DNA from: Kiloniellales bacterium
GTDB taxonomy: Bacteria; Pseudomonadota; Alphaproteobacteria; Kiloniellales; JAKSBE01
DNA: 40,934 nucleotides
Reading direction: 5' to 3'
NCBI GenBank assembly: GCA_022361275.1
Contig: JAKSBE010000513.1
Coordinates: 1-40,934, forward strand
A program made the position numbers and the translations under genes. Positions 28,116 to 36,125 of the stretch are shown here, piece after piece. Under the pieces are notes generated by a model that saw only the letters and a list, made by a program, of their open reading frames with translations, was not told the DNA's origin and did not search any database. How positions within the stretch are numbered: the stretch's first letter is position 1; each line of letters begins with the position of its first letter.

Positions 28116-28682
28116 ATGAAGATCAACGGCAACGCAATCCGCCCCGGCAACGTCGTCGAGCACAAGGGCCGCCTGTGGCGGGCGGTCCGGATCCAGCACA
28201 CCCAGCCCGGCAAGGGCGGGGCCTATCTGCAGGTCGAGCTCAAGGACATCCGCGACGGCACCAAGCTGAACGAGCGCTTTCGCTCCTCGGAATCCGTGGA
28301 GCGGGTGCGCCTGGATCAGAAGCCCTATCAGTATCTCTTCGCCGACGGCGAGATGCTGACCTTCATGGACAACGAGAGCTACGAGCAGATCACCCTGAAC
28401 CAGGATCTGGTCGGCGAGCCGATGCGCTTCCTCCAGGACGGCATGGAGGTCACCATCGAATCCTACGAGGGCGAGCCGATCAGCGTCATGCTGCCCGACA
28501 CCGTGGTGATGGAGATCGCCGAGGCCGATCCCGTGGTCAAGGGCCAGACCGCCTCGTCGTCCTACAAGCCGGCGGTGCTGGAGAACGGCACCCGGACCAT
28601 GGTCCCGCCGCACATCGAGGCTGGCACCCGGGTCGTGGTCAACACGGCGGACGGCTCCTACGTCGAACGCGCGAAGGATTAG
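28116..28682 (+). CDS. efp: Elongation factor P
   Basis: 188 residues, three beta-barrel domains. It relieves ribosome stalling at polyproline. The domain I tip reads PGKGGA, placing the modifiable lysine at K33. The C-terminal domain has the family marks [16 protein letters not shown] and [21 protein letters not shown]. The 136-bp gap before it holds a 16-bp near-palindrome (28025-28040). suhB begins 9 bp after its stop. Confidence 0.97.
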   Translation: MKINGNAIRPGNVVEHKGRLWRAVRIQHTQPGKGGAYLQVELKDIRDGTKLNERFRSSESVERVRLDQKPYQYLFADGEMLTFMDNESYEQITLNQDLVGEPMRFLQDGMEVTIESYEGEPISVMLPDTVVMEIAEADPVVKGQTASSSYKPAVLENGTRTMVPPHIEAGTRVVVNTADGSYVERAKD

Positions 28683-28691
28683 GCGCGGCAC

Positions 28692-29483
28692 ATGCCCAGG
28701 CGATCGGCGGTCATCAACGTCATGGTCCGGGCCGCCGATCGGGCGGCGCGCGGCCTCAGGCGGGATTTCGGCGAGGTCGAGAACCTGCAGGTCTCCCGCA
28801 AGGGACCCTCGGACTTCGTCTCCGCGGCAGATCTGCGCGCCGAGGAAACCCTGCGCCAGGAGTTGGCCAAGGCCCGCCCCGGCTTCGGCTTCCTGATGGA
28901 GGAGTCCGGGACCCGGCACGATAACCCAGAGGCCGATCAGCGCTGGATCGTCGACCCGCTGGACGGGACGACCAACTTCCTGCACGGGCTGCCCCACTTC
29001 GCCGTGTCCATTGCCCTGGAAGAGCGCGGCGAGATCACCGCCGGCGTGGTCTACGACCCGATCAAGGAAGAGCTGTTCTGGGCCGAAAAGGGCATCGGGG
29101 CCTACCTCGGCGACCAGCGGCTTCGGGTTTCCGGCCGCCGCAGCCTGAGCGACTGCCTGCTCGCGACCGGCATTCCTTTCCAGGGCCGCGGCGACGCCGC
29201 CCGCTTCACGCGGGAGCTGGCCGGGGCCATGGCGGCCACTGCGGGCGTCCGGCGCTGGGGCACCGCCTCCCTCGACCTCGCCTACGTCGCGGCCGGCCGC
29301 TTCGACGGCTTCTGGGAGTGGGGCCTCTCGGCCTGGGACTTCGCCGCCGGCTGGCTCCTGGTCCGCGAGGCCGGGGGCTTCGTCACCGAGATGGACGGTC
29401 GCGGCCTCACCTTGGACAGCGGCAGCCTGCTTGCCGCGAACGGCGAATTGCACCCCGACCTGATGAAGTTGCTGAAGGGCTGA
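28692..29483 (+). CDS. suhB: Inositol monophosphatase family protein (SuhB-like)
   Basis: 263 residues. Metal and phosphate site motifs: LMEES (68-72), WIVDPLDGTTNF (85-96) and the late WEWGLSAWDFAAGWLLVREAGG. Family members hydrolyse inositol-1-phosphate and related sugar phosphates with Mg2+; E. coli SuhB also joins rRNA antitermination complexes. The efp-suhB order is common in Rhodospirillales-type genomes. The substrate is not predictable. Confidence 0.92.
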   Translation: MPRRSAVINVMVRAADRAARGLRRDFGEVENLQVSRKGPSDFVSAADLRAEETLRQELAKARPGFGFLMEESGTRHDNPEADQRWIVDPLDGTTNFLHGLPHFAVSIALEERGEITAGVVYDPIKEELFWAEKGIGAYLGDQRLRVSGRRSLSDCLLATGIPFQGRGDAARFTRELAGAMAATAGVRRWGTASLDLAYVAAGRFDGFWEWGLSAWDFAAGWLLVREAGGFVTEMDGRGLTLDSGSLLAANGELHPDLMKLLKG

Positions 29484-29604
29484 TCCCGGGCGGAGGTCGC
29501 CATCGCGCCGACGCGGTTCCGGGCGCCGGCACTTGCCGCCGGACGCCTCGTCGGATTAGTTTGGAAATCAAGGAACTAAAACGCAGGGAGCGCGGCCGGA
29601 CAAG

Positions 29605-30828
29605 ATGCCGAAGCGTGCAGGATCGGGATCAGGGACAGAACGTCCGGCGCAGGCCGGCCTCGGCCTCGAGGACGGCCGCCCGGGACCCGGCAGCTTCGCC
29701 CGGCGCGCGGGGGTGCTCCTGATCTTGGTCTTGCCGTCGACCTCCGCCTCGCTGTCGGCCTTGGCCCAGGACGACGGCGGCCCGGCCGAGCCGACCGCCG
29801 TCTACGTCAATACAGAGCTTCTGGAACGCCTTGCGGCCGGGCGCGCCGCGGCCAGCCCGCGCAACGCGCGACAGCCACGCCCGCTTTTGCAGGCGCCCCC
29901 GTCCTGGCAACTCCGGAGCCGCCTCTACGTCGTCCCCCCGGGACAAGCCGGGCCGGCCGCGCCGACGCAGGCGCCCCCGGCACCCAGCGTCCTGACCTCC
30001 GAGCTCGAGGCCCTCGAAGGAGGGCGCTCCGGCGGCCGCCGCAGCGAGGCAGAGGCGGTCAGACCCCGGGATGTCCCGGCGCGGCCGGCGGAGACCGCCG
30101 CAACGCCCCCCCCGGACGAGGAAACGGCCGCAAGCGCCTTGGGATCGGAGACCGCGGGAGGCCAGGTGCCGGCGCCCTTGCCGGCGGAGCCCCCCGGCAG
30201 CGCCGAGGCCCCCCCGTCGACAGCGGAGATCGCGGCTCCCGCGTCCCCGCTCGCCCAGGGTCCTGCCGGGGCACCGCCGGCCCCGGCCGCGATTCTGGGA
30301 GAGCTGGCGGAAGCGGCCACGCGCGAGGCGTCCAGGTCCGGCAGGATCACCGCGCCGCCGGTACCGGAGCCGCCGGCGCCGCCAGGCGCCGCCACGCCGG
30401 CGGCGCGCGATGACGCCGCGCCACCGGCGACGGTGGCCGCCGCCCCCGAACCGGAAAAGCGGCTCGGCCCCGCCGCGCCCGCCGCGAAAGAGACCGACAG
30501 CCAGATTTCGGCCCGGACGCCGGTCGAGGTGCCGCTGAAGGGCCGGATCCTCTTCGAGGCCGGCTCCACGCAGTTGTCGCCGGAGGCACGCGGCGTGCTG
30601 GAGGGCGTGGCCGGCCGCCTGCTGGCCGCGGAGGCCGAAGCCGTCGAGCTGCGGGCCTACGCGACGGGCCGGGACCCGAGGCGCCTGTCATTGAGCCGAG
30701 GCCTTGTCGCCCGGGGCTATCTGGAGACGCTGGGCGTCGAGGCGGAAAAGGTCTTTCTCCGGCCCCTGGGCGACCAGGCCGCCGAAGGCCCTGTGGAGCG
30801 CATCGACTACGAACTGGTGACTCCCTAG
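29605..30828 (+). CDS. Exported Pro/Ala-rich protein with C-terminal OmpA-like domain
   Basis: 407 residues. A long N-region precedes a Sec-type helix (about 34-55, AGVLLILVLPSTSASLSALAQ). Residues ~60-300 are low-complexity Pro/Ala/Glu-rich and probably span the periplasm. The last ~105 residues (VPLKGRILFEAGSTQLSPEA onward) form an OmpA-like fold with LSLSRGLVARGYLETLGV, keeping the binding Arg. Where peptidoglycan-binding OmpA domains have GHTD, this has AYAT, so the usual Asp is missing. It stands between suhB and the MotA/MotB-like pair and may belong to that system. The start codon is uncertain. Confidence 0.8.
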   Translation: MPKRAGSGSGTERPAQAGLGLEDGRPGPGSFARRAGVLLILVLPSTSASLSALAQDDGGPAEPTAVYVNTELLERLAAGRAAASPRNARQPRPLLQAPPSWQLRSRLYVVPPGQAGPAAPTQAPPAPSVLTSELEALEGGRSGGRRSEAEAVRPRDVPARPAETAATPPPDEETAASALGSETAGGQVPAPLPAEPPGSAEAPPSTAEIAAPASPLAQGPAGAPPAPAAILGELAEAATREASRSGRITAPPVPEPPAPPGAATPAARDDAAPPATVAAAPEPEKRLGPAAPAAKETDSQISARTPVEVPLKGRILFEAGSTQLSPEARGVLEGVAGRLLAAEAEAVELRAYATGRDPRRLSLSRGLVARGYLETLGVEAEKVFLRPLGDQAAEGPVERIDYELVTP

Positions 30829-31175
30829 AGTATCCGTTTTGCTCAAGTCCGTTGACGTGTCCAGTTACGGGTGTCGCGCAGCAGGTCAAACCCGGCTCGG
30901 ATCGGGTCGAGCGGTGCTGCAGGTCCTGATGAGTTCTTGCCCTTTGGGGACGCCACAGTTCTGCCTCACTGCGGCCTCAGTCTGAGGCGAGAAGCAAGGG
31001 AAGGGGCTTGAAGCTTCTGGAGGCCTTTCCTCGGCCCGAATCTGCTATTCTCTCGGTGGCGCCGAGTCGTTGGCCGCGCCATCGCCTTTGTGTGGTGCCC
31101 TCTCGCGGTACCGGCCGTCGTTCCAGGGATCCCCGGCGCCGAATGAATCTGGAAGCTGCCAAGGCCTGAACAGAC
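30829..31175. other. Intergenic region with one small hairpin
   Basis: 347 bp between the OmpA-like gene and the MotA-like gene. I see no convincing ORF. GCCTCA (30974-30979), GTC, TGAGGC (30983-30988) is a perfect 6-bp hairpin that could end the upstream transcript. A TATTCT at 31046-31051 could be a -10 element for the MotA-like gene, but no -35 is apparent. Confidence 0.4.
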
Positions 31176-32345
31176 ATGATCACTCGGCCCTACCGCTACC
31201 TGACCCGAATGGCGATCTTCCTGCTGGTGGTCGGCGGTATCTGCGCGGTCCTCTACCCCCGCCTCCAGGAGGCCTTCTCCGCGAACGCCGTGCTCAACGG
31301 CGTGATCCTCGGCGTCCTGGTGTTCGGCATCGGCTACAGCCTCCGGCAGGTCATCATGCTGAACCCGGAGGTGAACTGGCTGCAACGACTGATCCGCGAG
31401 AAGAGCGGCAGCCTGGTCATGCCGGGCGCGACCAGCGACGAGCGGCCGCCCAAGCTGCTGGGCCCCATGGTGACCATGATGGGCGAGCGCACCGGGCGGA
31501 TCCGGCTGTCGGCGCTGTCCATGCGCTCGCTGCTCGACGGCATACAGAGCCGGATCAGCGAGTCCCACGACATGTCCCGCTACCTGATCGGGCTGCTGAT
31601 CTTCCTCGGGCTGCTGGGCACCTTCTGGGGCCTGCTGGAGACGGTCGGCGCGGTCGGCGCCACCATTTCCGGCCTCAGCGGCGGGACCGGGGACGCCACG
31701 GCCATGTTCGACCAGTTGAAGCAGGGCCTGGAGACTCCCCTGTCCGGCATGGGCACGGCCTTCAGCTCCTCGCTCTTCGGACTGGCCGGCTCGCTGATCC
31801 TCGGCTTCCTGGAGCTGCAGGCGGCCCAGGCCCACAACCGTTTCGTGAACGAGCTGGAGGAATGGCTGTCCGAGGTGACGCGCCTGACCGGCGGCGGTCC
31901 CCTGGCCGACGGCGACCAGCCGGTGCCGGCCTTCATCCAGGCACTGCTCGAGCAGACCGCCGATAGCCTTGATTCGCTTCAGCGGACCATGGCCAAGGCC
32001 GAGGAAAGCCGCCTCAACATGGACCACAGCCTCGAGGTCCTGGCCGAACGGCTGGCGACCCTCACCGATCAGCTGCGCAGCGAGCAGTCGATTCTGACCC
32101 GCCTGGCCGAGAGCCAGGCCCAGTTGCGCCCGGTGCTCTCCCAGTTGGCCGAGGTCAACGGCACCCGGGTCGGCGGCCTGGACGATGCCAGCCGCGACCA
32201 TCTGCGCAATCTCGACCACCACATGGGCCGCCTGGTCCAGGAAGCCGCGAGCGGCCGCAACAAGGCCGTCGAGGAGATCCGCAGCGAGATCCGGCTTCTC
32301 GCCCGAACCATCGCCGCGCTGGCCGAGGACTCGGAGGCCCGCTAG
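31176..32345 (+). CDS. MotA/TolQ/ExbB-family proton channel protein
   Basis: 389 residues with four membrane segments: about 11-29, 41-60, 136-160 and 190-213. The last two carry the family core (LLGTFWGLLETVGAVGATIS and SGMGTAFSSSLFGLAGSLIL). The cytoplasmic C-terminal third is helical and coiled-coil-like. It differs clearly from TolQ at 15227, and no flagellar gene is near. The MotB-like gene starts 3 bp after its stop, so the two should form a proton-driven stator-like complex that acts on the cell wall. Zorya ZorA is another relative, but no other Zorya genes are present. Confidence 0.88.
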   Translation: MITRPYRYLTRMAIFLLVVGGICAVLYPRLQEAFSANAVLNGVILGVLVFGIGYSLRQVIMLNPEVNWLQRLIREKSGSLVMPGATSDERPPKLLGPMVTMMGERTGRIRLSALSMRSLLDGIQSRISESHDMSRYLIGLLIFLGLLGTFWGLLETVGAVGATISGLSGGTGDATAMFDQLKQGLETPLSGMGTAFSSSLFGLAGSLILGFLELQAAQAHNRFVNELEEWLSEVTRLTGGGPLADGDQPVPAFIQALLEQTADSLDSLQRTMAKAEESRLNMDHSLEVLAERLATLTDQLRSEQSILTRLAESQAQLRPVLSQLAEVNGTRVGGLDDASRDHLRNLDHHMGRLVQEAASGRNKAVEEIRSEIRLLARTIAALAEDSEAR

Positions 32346-32348
32346 CCG

Positions 32349-33608
32349 ATGTTCGCGCTGGAGCGCCGGGGCCGTCAGCGGTCGGTCAACATCTGGCCCG
32401 GCTTCGTCGACGCGCTCTCGACCCTGCTGCTGGTGGTGATCTTCGTCCTCATGGTCTTCATGGTGGCGCAGTACTTCCTGTCGACCGCCCTCTCCGGCCG
32501 CGACGCCGCCCTGGAGCGGCTCCAGCGCCAGGTCGCCGAGCTGGGCGAGCTGCTGGCCCTCGAGCGGGCCGAGAGCTTCCGGCTGCAGAGCGATTTCAAC
32601 GAGATCTCGGAAGAGCTCAACACCTCGCTGAGCGCCCGCGAGACGCTGAGCGGTCAGGTCTCGAGCCTGACCGAGGAGCGCGACCAGCTGCGCAACCAGC
32701 TTTCGCGTCTGGCCGGGGAGCGCGACGACCTCTCGTCCCGGCTCGACCAGGCGGTCTCCTCGAGCTCCCAGGTCAGCGGAGAGCTCGAGGACGCCTACAA
32801 GACCATCGAGGCCGACAAGGAGAAGATCGAGGCGCAGCTCGCCGAGCTGGCGATCCTGAAGAGCCTGCGCGACGACCTGCGCGCGCAGCTCGCGGCCTCC
32901 AAGGGCGATCTGGCCCTCGCCGAGGCGGAGAAAGAGAGGCTCAACACACAGCTTTCCGAGCAGGTGGCCCTGACCGAGGAGGCCCAGGTGCAGGCCGAGC
33001 TGCTCAATCGCCAGATCCTGGCGCTGCGCCAGCAACTGGCCCAGCTCAGCGAGGCGCTGGACCGGACGGAGGCCAAGAACAAGGAGCAGGAAGTGCAGAT
33101 CGCCGACCTCGGTCGCCGGCTCAACGTGGCCCTGGCGACCAAGGTCCAGGAGCTGGCGCGCTACCGCTCCGAATTCTTCGGCCGGCTGCGCCAGGTGCTG
33201 GGCGATCGCCCGGACATCCAGGTGGTCGGCGACCGCTTCGTCTTCCAGTCGGAGATCCTCTTCGAGACCGGCTCCGCGGCGCTCGGCTCGGGCGGCCGGG
33301 TCCAGATGTCACGTCTGGCCAACACCCTGAACGAGATCTCCCGCAAGATCCCGGACGAGATCGACTGGGTCCTGCGTGTCGATGGCCATACCGACCGGCG
33401 GCCGATCTCGACCGCGGAGTTCCCCTCGAACTGGGAGCTGTCCACCGCCCGCGCGATCTCCGTCGTGCGCTTCCTGATCGGCGAGGGCGTGCCGGCCCGG
33501 CGCCTCGCCGCCACCGGCTTCGGCGAGTTCCAGCCGATCGACACCGGCAACGACGAAGTCGCCTTCCGCCGCAACCGTCGCATCGAACTGAAGTTCACGC
33601 AGCGCTAG
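32349..33608 (+). CDS. MotB-like peptidoglycan-binding protein with long coiled coil
   Basis: 419 residues. A single membrane helix (about 16-44) starts WPGFVDALSTLLLVV, with the proton-carrying Asp at D21 as in MotB. Residues ~50-265 are an extended coiled coil rich in Leu/Glu/Gln. The C-terminal OmpA domain has LFETGSAAL, VDGHTDRRPI and LSTARAISVVRFL, with both peptidoglycan-binding residues. The coiled coil is much longer than in flagellar MotB and would hold the OmpA domain far from the membrane. It is paired with the upstream MotA-like gene and ends in a hairpin at its stop codon. Confidence 0.9.
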   Translation: MFALERRGRQRSVNIWPGFVDALSTLLLVVIFVLMVFMVAQYFLSTALSGRDAALERLQRQVAELGELLALERAESFRLQSDFNEISEELNTSLSARETLSGQVSSLTEERDQLRNQLSRLAGERDDLSSRLDQAVSSSSQVSGELEDAYKTIEADKEKIEAQLAELAILKSLRDDLRAQLAASKGDLALAEAEKERLNTQLSEQVALTEEAQVQAELLNRQILALRQQLAQLSEALDRTEAKNKEQEVQIADLGRRLNVALATKVQELARYRSEFFGRLRQVLGDRPDIQVVGDRFVFQSEILFETGSAALGSGGRVQMSRLANTLNEISRKIPDEIDWVLRVDGHTDRRPISTAEFPSNWELSTARAISVVRFLIGEGVPARRLAATGFGEFQPIDTGNDEVAFRRNRRIELKFTQR

Positions 33609-33651
33609 ATCAAGCTGCGTCTAATTGGATTCAGTTAAACGCAGCTTGATC
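33608..33651 (+). terminator. 13-bp hairpin at the MotB-like stop codon
   Basis: GATCAAGCTGCGT (33608-33620) pairs perfectly with ACGCAGCTTGATC (33639-33651) across an 18-nt AT-rich loop. It begins at the last base of the stop codon (TAG 33606-33608). No T run follows; the right arm continues into the 26-bp repeat. Confidence 0.65.
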
Positions 33652-33673
33652 TATTCCATAGAGTTAGAGCAGC
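33648..33673 (+). repeat. 26-bp dispersed repeat, copy 2
   Basis: Identical to 1868-1893 (starts GATCTATTCCATAGAG). The inverted partner GCTGCTCTA that completes the second hairpin in copy 1 is absent here, so this copy looks truncated. Confidence 0.75.
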
Positions 33674-33782
33674 CCGGCCCGGCCCGATCGACTTCCACCG
33701 AGAGACTCCTCCGGGCCCGTCGGGTTACGCTGGGCGGCCCGATGCCGCGGCGACGGCAGTCCGATCTTAGGGAAGGTCCTAG

Positions 33783-34790
33783 ATGCGCAGAAACCACGAG
33801 ACACCGGCCGGCAGCCTCCATCGCCTGACCGTCGACTCCACCGCGCTGCAATCGAACCTGCTCGGCGATCCCGGCCGGCGCGAGGTCGTGGTCTACCTCC
33901 CCCACGGACACGACGGCCGAGGCCTGCCGCTGCTGGTCGACCTGGTCGGCTTCACGGCGGGCGGCCCGGCGCACGTCAACTGGAGGAACTTCGGCGAGAA
34001 CCTGCCGGAACGGCTGGATCGCCTGATCGCGGCGGAGGCGATGCCGCGGGTCGTCGTCGCCTTTCCGGACTGCTTCACCCGTCTCGGCGGCAACCAGTAC
34101 GTCAACTCGGACGCCATGGGGCATTGGGAGACCTTCCTGATCGAGGAAATGCTGCCGGTCGTCGAAGAGCGCTTCGGCTGCGGTGGTCGCGGCCGGCGCG
34201 GCGTGTTCGGCAAGTCCTCCGGCGGCTACGGCGCCATCGTGCACGCGATGCGCCATGCCGACTGCTGGGCCGCGGCGGCCTGCCATTCCGGAGACATGGC
34301 CTTCGAGCTCTGCTACCTGCCGGAAATGCCGAGCCTTCTGCGCGCGCTCGCCAAGAAGGAGGGATCGATCGAGACGTTCGTGACCGACTTCGAGGCCGGA
34401 CCGAAGTGGAACGGCAAGGACATCCACAATCTCATGACCCTGGCCATGGCGGCGACCTACGATCCGGATCCGGAGGCCTTCTGCGGCATTCGGCTTCCGG
34501 TCGACCCCGAGACCTGCGAAGTCATCGCGGAGCGCTGGGCCGCCTGGCAGCGGTGGGACCCGGTCCTGCTGGCCGAGCGGCATGCCGCGGACCTCAAGAC
34601 CCTGAAAGGTCTATGGATCGATTGCGGCAAGGTCGATCAGTACAATCTGGTCTACGGCGCGCGCCGCCTGCATCGCAAGCTCGTCGCCGCCGGCGTGGAC
34701 CACGTCTACGAGGAGTTCGACGACAACCACTCGGCGGTCGACTATCGCATGGACGCGAGCCTGCCGTTCCTGTCCAAGGCCCTGTCGTGA
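33783..34790 (+). CDS. Alpha/beta-hydrolase, putative esterase (esterase D/Fes-like)
   Basis: 335 residues. A beta-rich start (VVVYLPHGHD, LPLLVDLVGF) leads to the nucleophile elbow GKSSGG (143-148, Ser 145 by GxSxG) and a late histidine in DDNHSAVDYR (H316). The aspartate may be in LWIDCGKVD. No signal peptide. The ATG at 33783 directly follows GGTCCTAG, a weak site. Natural substrate unknown; the fold class also includes S-formylglutathione hydrolases and enterochelin esterases. It is convergent with the AT-rich island. Confidence 0.85.
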   Translation: MRRNHETPAGSLHRLTVDSTALQSNLLGDPGRREVVVYLPHGHDGRGLPLLVDLVGFTAGGPAHVNWRNFGENLPERLDRLIAAEAMPRVVVAFPDCFTRLGGNQYVNSDAMGHWETFLIEEMLPVVEERFGCGGRGRRGVFGKSSGGYGAIVHAMRHADCWAAAACHSGDMAFELCYLPEMPSLLRALAKKEGSIETFVTDFEAGPKWNGKDIHNLMTLAMAATYDPDPEAFCGIRLPVDPETCEVIAERWAAWQRWDPVLLAERHAADLKTLKGLWIDCGKVDQYNLVYGARRLHRKLVAAGVDHVYEEFDDNHSAVDYRMDASLPFLSKALS

Positions 34791-34833
34791 AGACATGGCC
34801 ACCGCCGAGGCCGGCCATCGGGAGACTGGAGAG

Positions 34834-35475
34834 CAAGCCAAGCGGCGCGTTTTTCAGCGTCCGCGTGAGCCTTTTCTTATTTCTTTTTCGCTGACCAACT
34901 TCTCACAGGCCGTCTTGCTTTCCGTGTAGTAGAATTTACTGTACAGGAGCCAGCGGTAAGTAGCATCGTCGCAAACACTGTAATGTTTTTTGTGTGCATA
35001 TCTATCTACCACGTAATGAGTCATATGAGGAAAAGTAAACATTAAAACTATGCTGACTAACAGACCGCGCGAAAAAAAGTCGTCTTTTTCGGCGTCAACT
35101 CCAACCCGAAGACCCCTTGCATCATCCCTCCAATCGCGAACAAGAGAAGGCCAAGACCGCCGCCGAGCATATAAATAGATCCTTTATCAAACCCGACAAC
35201 CGGATTTTCGATACGAAATTGGGATATGAGTCCAGCGGCGCTGATAAAAAACCAAGCGAACGCCCCAAAAGCCAGCACTAAAAAAAGGGCCACACATAAA
35301 ATCCGCACCAGGAGTGAAGAACTTTTCCCCTCGTTCATCATCGAATCCTCGGCCCTCTGGAAAGAAATCTATCCAAGGCATGCTTCGCCGTATTTATTAA
35401 GACAGCTCTGGCAGAATCAACGGCATAATCGAATACCAGGTCCGCCAAGTTACCAGACTTTTGGTAGAATCTTTT
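34834..35475. repeat. Tandem duplication, unit 1 (decayed)
   Basis: About 640 bp that repeat at 35486-36125 with an offset of 652 bp, from CAAGCCAAGCGGCGCG to the toxin-like coding tail. The copies are mostly identical, with scattered substitutions and at least one indel. Unit 1 holds the decayed small membrane gene and the last ~45 codons of the large gene. Confidence 0.92.
34854..35341 (-). pseudogene. Frameshifted copy of the small three-helix membrane protein
   Basis: Nearly identical to the intact gene at 35506-35991. It begins MMNEGKSSSLLVRILCVALF with an intact first and second hydrophobic segment. A one-base loss in an A run near 35070-35080 (seven As here against AAAAAAGAG in the intact copy) sends the frame to a stop at 35057. 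The remaining C-terminal part (FPHMTHYVVDRYAHKKHYSV to the stop at 34854) stays recognisable in another frame. Confidence 0.88.
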
Positions 35476-35480
35476 TACAC
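35338..35480 (-). pseudogene. Orphan 3' tail of the toxin-like gene
   Basis: In frame it reads ...FYQKSGNLADLVFDYAV through to SRGPRIR and a TGA, matching the last ~45 residues of the protein at 35991-37073. It has no start or upstream part. Its stop overlaps the ATG of the decayed small gene, keeping the same toxin-then-partner order as the intact pair. Confidence 0.88.
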
Positions 35481-35485
35481 TAGAT

Positions 35486-36125
35486 CAAGCCAAGCGGCGC
35501 GCTTTTCAGCGTCCGCGTGAGCCTTTTCTTATTTCTTTTTCGCTGACCAACTTCTCACAAGCTGCCTTGCTTTCCGTGTAGTAGAATTTACTGTACAGAC
35601 GCCTGCGGCGAGTAGCATCGTCGCAAACACTGTAATGTTTTTTGTATGCGTATATATCTACCACGTAATGAGTCATATGAGGAAAAGCAAACGTTAAAAT
35701 TAGGCCGACCACTATACCGCGGGAAAAAAGAGTCGCCTTTTTCGGCGTCAACTCCAACCCGAAGACCCCTTGCATCATCCCTCCAATCGCCAACAAGAGA
35801 AGAACAAGCCCGCAGCCGAGCATATACATAGATCCTTTATCAAACCCGACAACCGGATTTTCGATAAGAAATTGGGATATGAGTCCAGCGGCGCTGATAA
35901 AAAACCAAGCGAGCGCCCCAAAAGCCAGTACTAAAAAAAGGGCCACACATAAAATCCGCACCAGGAGTGAAGAACTTTGCCCCTCGTTCATTATCGAATC
36001 CTCGGCCCTCTGGAAAGAAATCTATCCAAGGCATGCTTCGCCGTATTTATTAAGACAGCTCTGGCAGAATCAACGGCATAATCGAATACCGAGTCCGCCA
36101 AGTTACCAGCCTTTTGGTAAAAGCT
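35486..36125. repeat. Tandem duplication, unit 2 (intact)
   Basis: Holds the intact small gene and the 3' end of the large gene. The junction with unit 1 (35476-35485) contains TAGATC, so the string TAGATCAAGC (35481-35490) also matches 33606-33615. Confidence 0.92.
35506..35991 (-). CDS. Small inner-membrane protein, putative immunity partner
   Basis: 161 residues with three hydrophobic segments: about 9-33 (LLVRILCVALFLVLAFGALA...), 52-77 (YMLGCGLVLLLLAIGGMMQG) and 89-110 (GIVVGLILTFAFPHMTHYVV). A basic, Lys/Glu-rich tail follows. The ATG shares one base with the TAA of the upstream large gene (TAATG), so the two are coupled. Codon use is AT-richer than neighbours. I recognise no named family. 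Size and topology match immunity proteins of pore-forming colicins, and a second decayed copy lies downstream; the immunity role is inference. Confidence 0.75.
   Translation of the reverse strand: MNEGQSSSLLVRILCVALFLVLAFGALAWFFISAAGLISQFLIENPVVGFDKGSMYMLGCGLVLLLLAIGGMMQGVFGLELTPKKATLFSRGIVVGLILTFAFPHMTHYVVDIYAYKKHYSVCDDATRRRRLYSKFYYTESKAACEKLVSEKEIRKGSRGR

Noticed and set aside
30966-33035. 689-codon minus-strand open frame over the MotA/MotB-like genes
   Set aside because: Shadow frame rich in Gln/His/Leu from antisense of coiled-coil codons.
29605-33608. Zorya-type phage defence
   Set aside because: ZorA/ZorB-like architecture is present, but no ZorC, ZorD or ZorE gene is nearby; both flanks are housekeeping genes.
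35057-35080. Programmed frameshift in the first copy of the small membrane gene
   Set aside because: The intact copy has no slippery run at this place and the two halves simply differ by a lost base; decay is the simpler reading.
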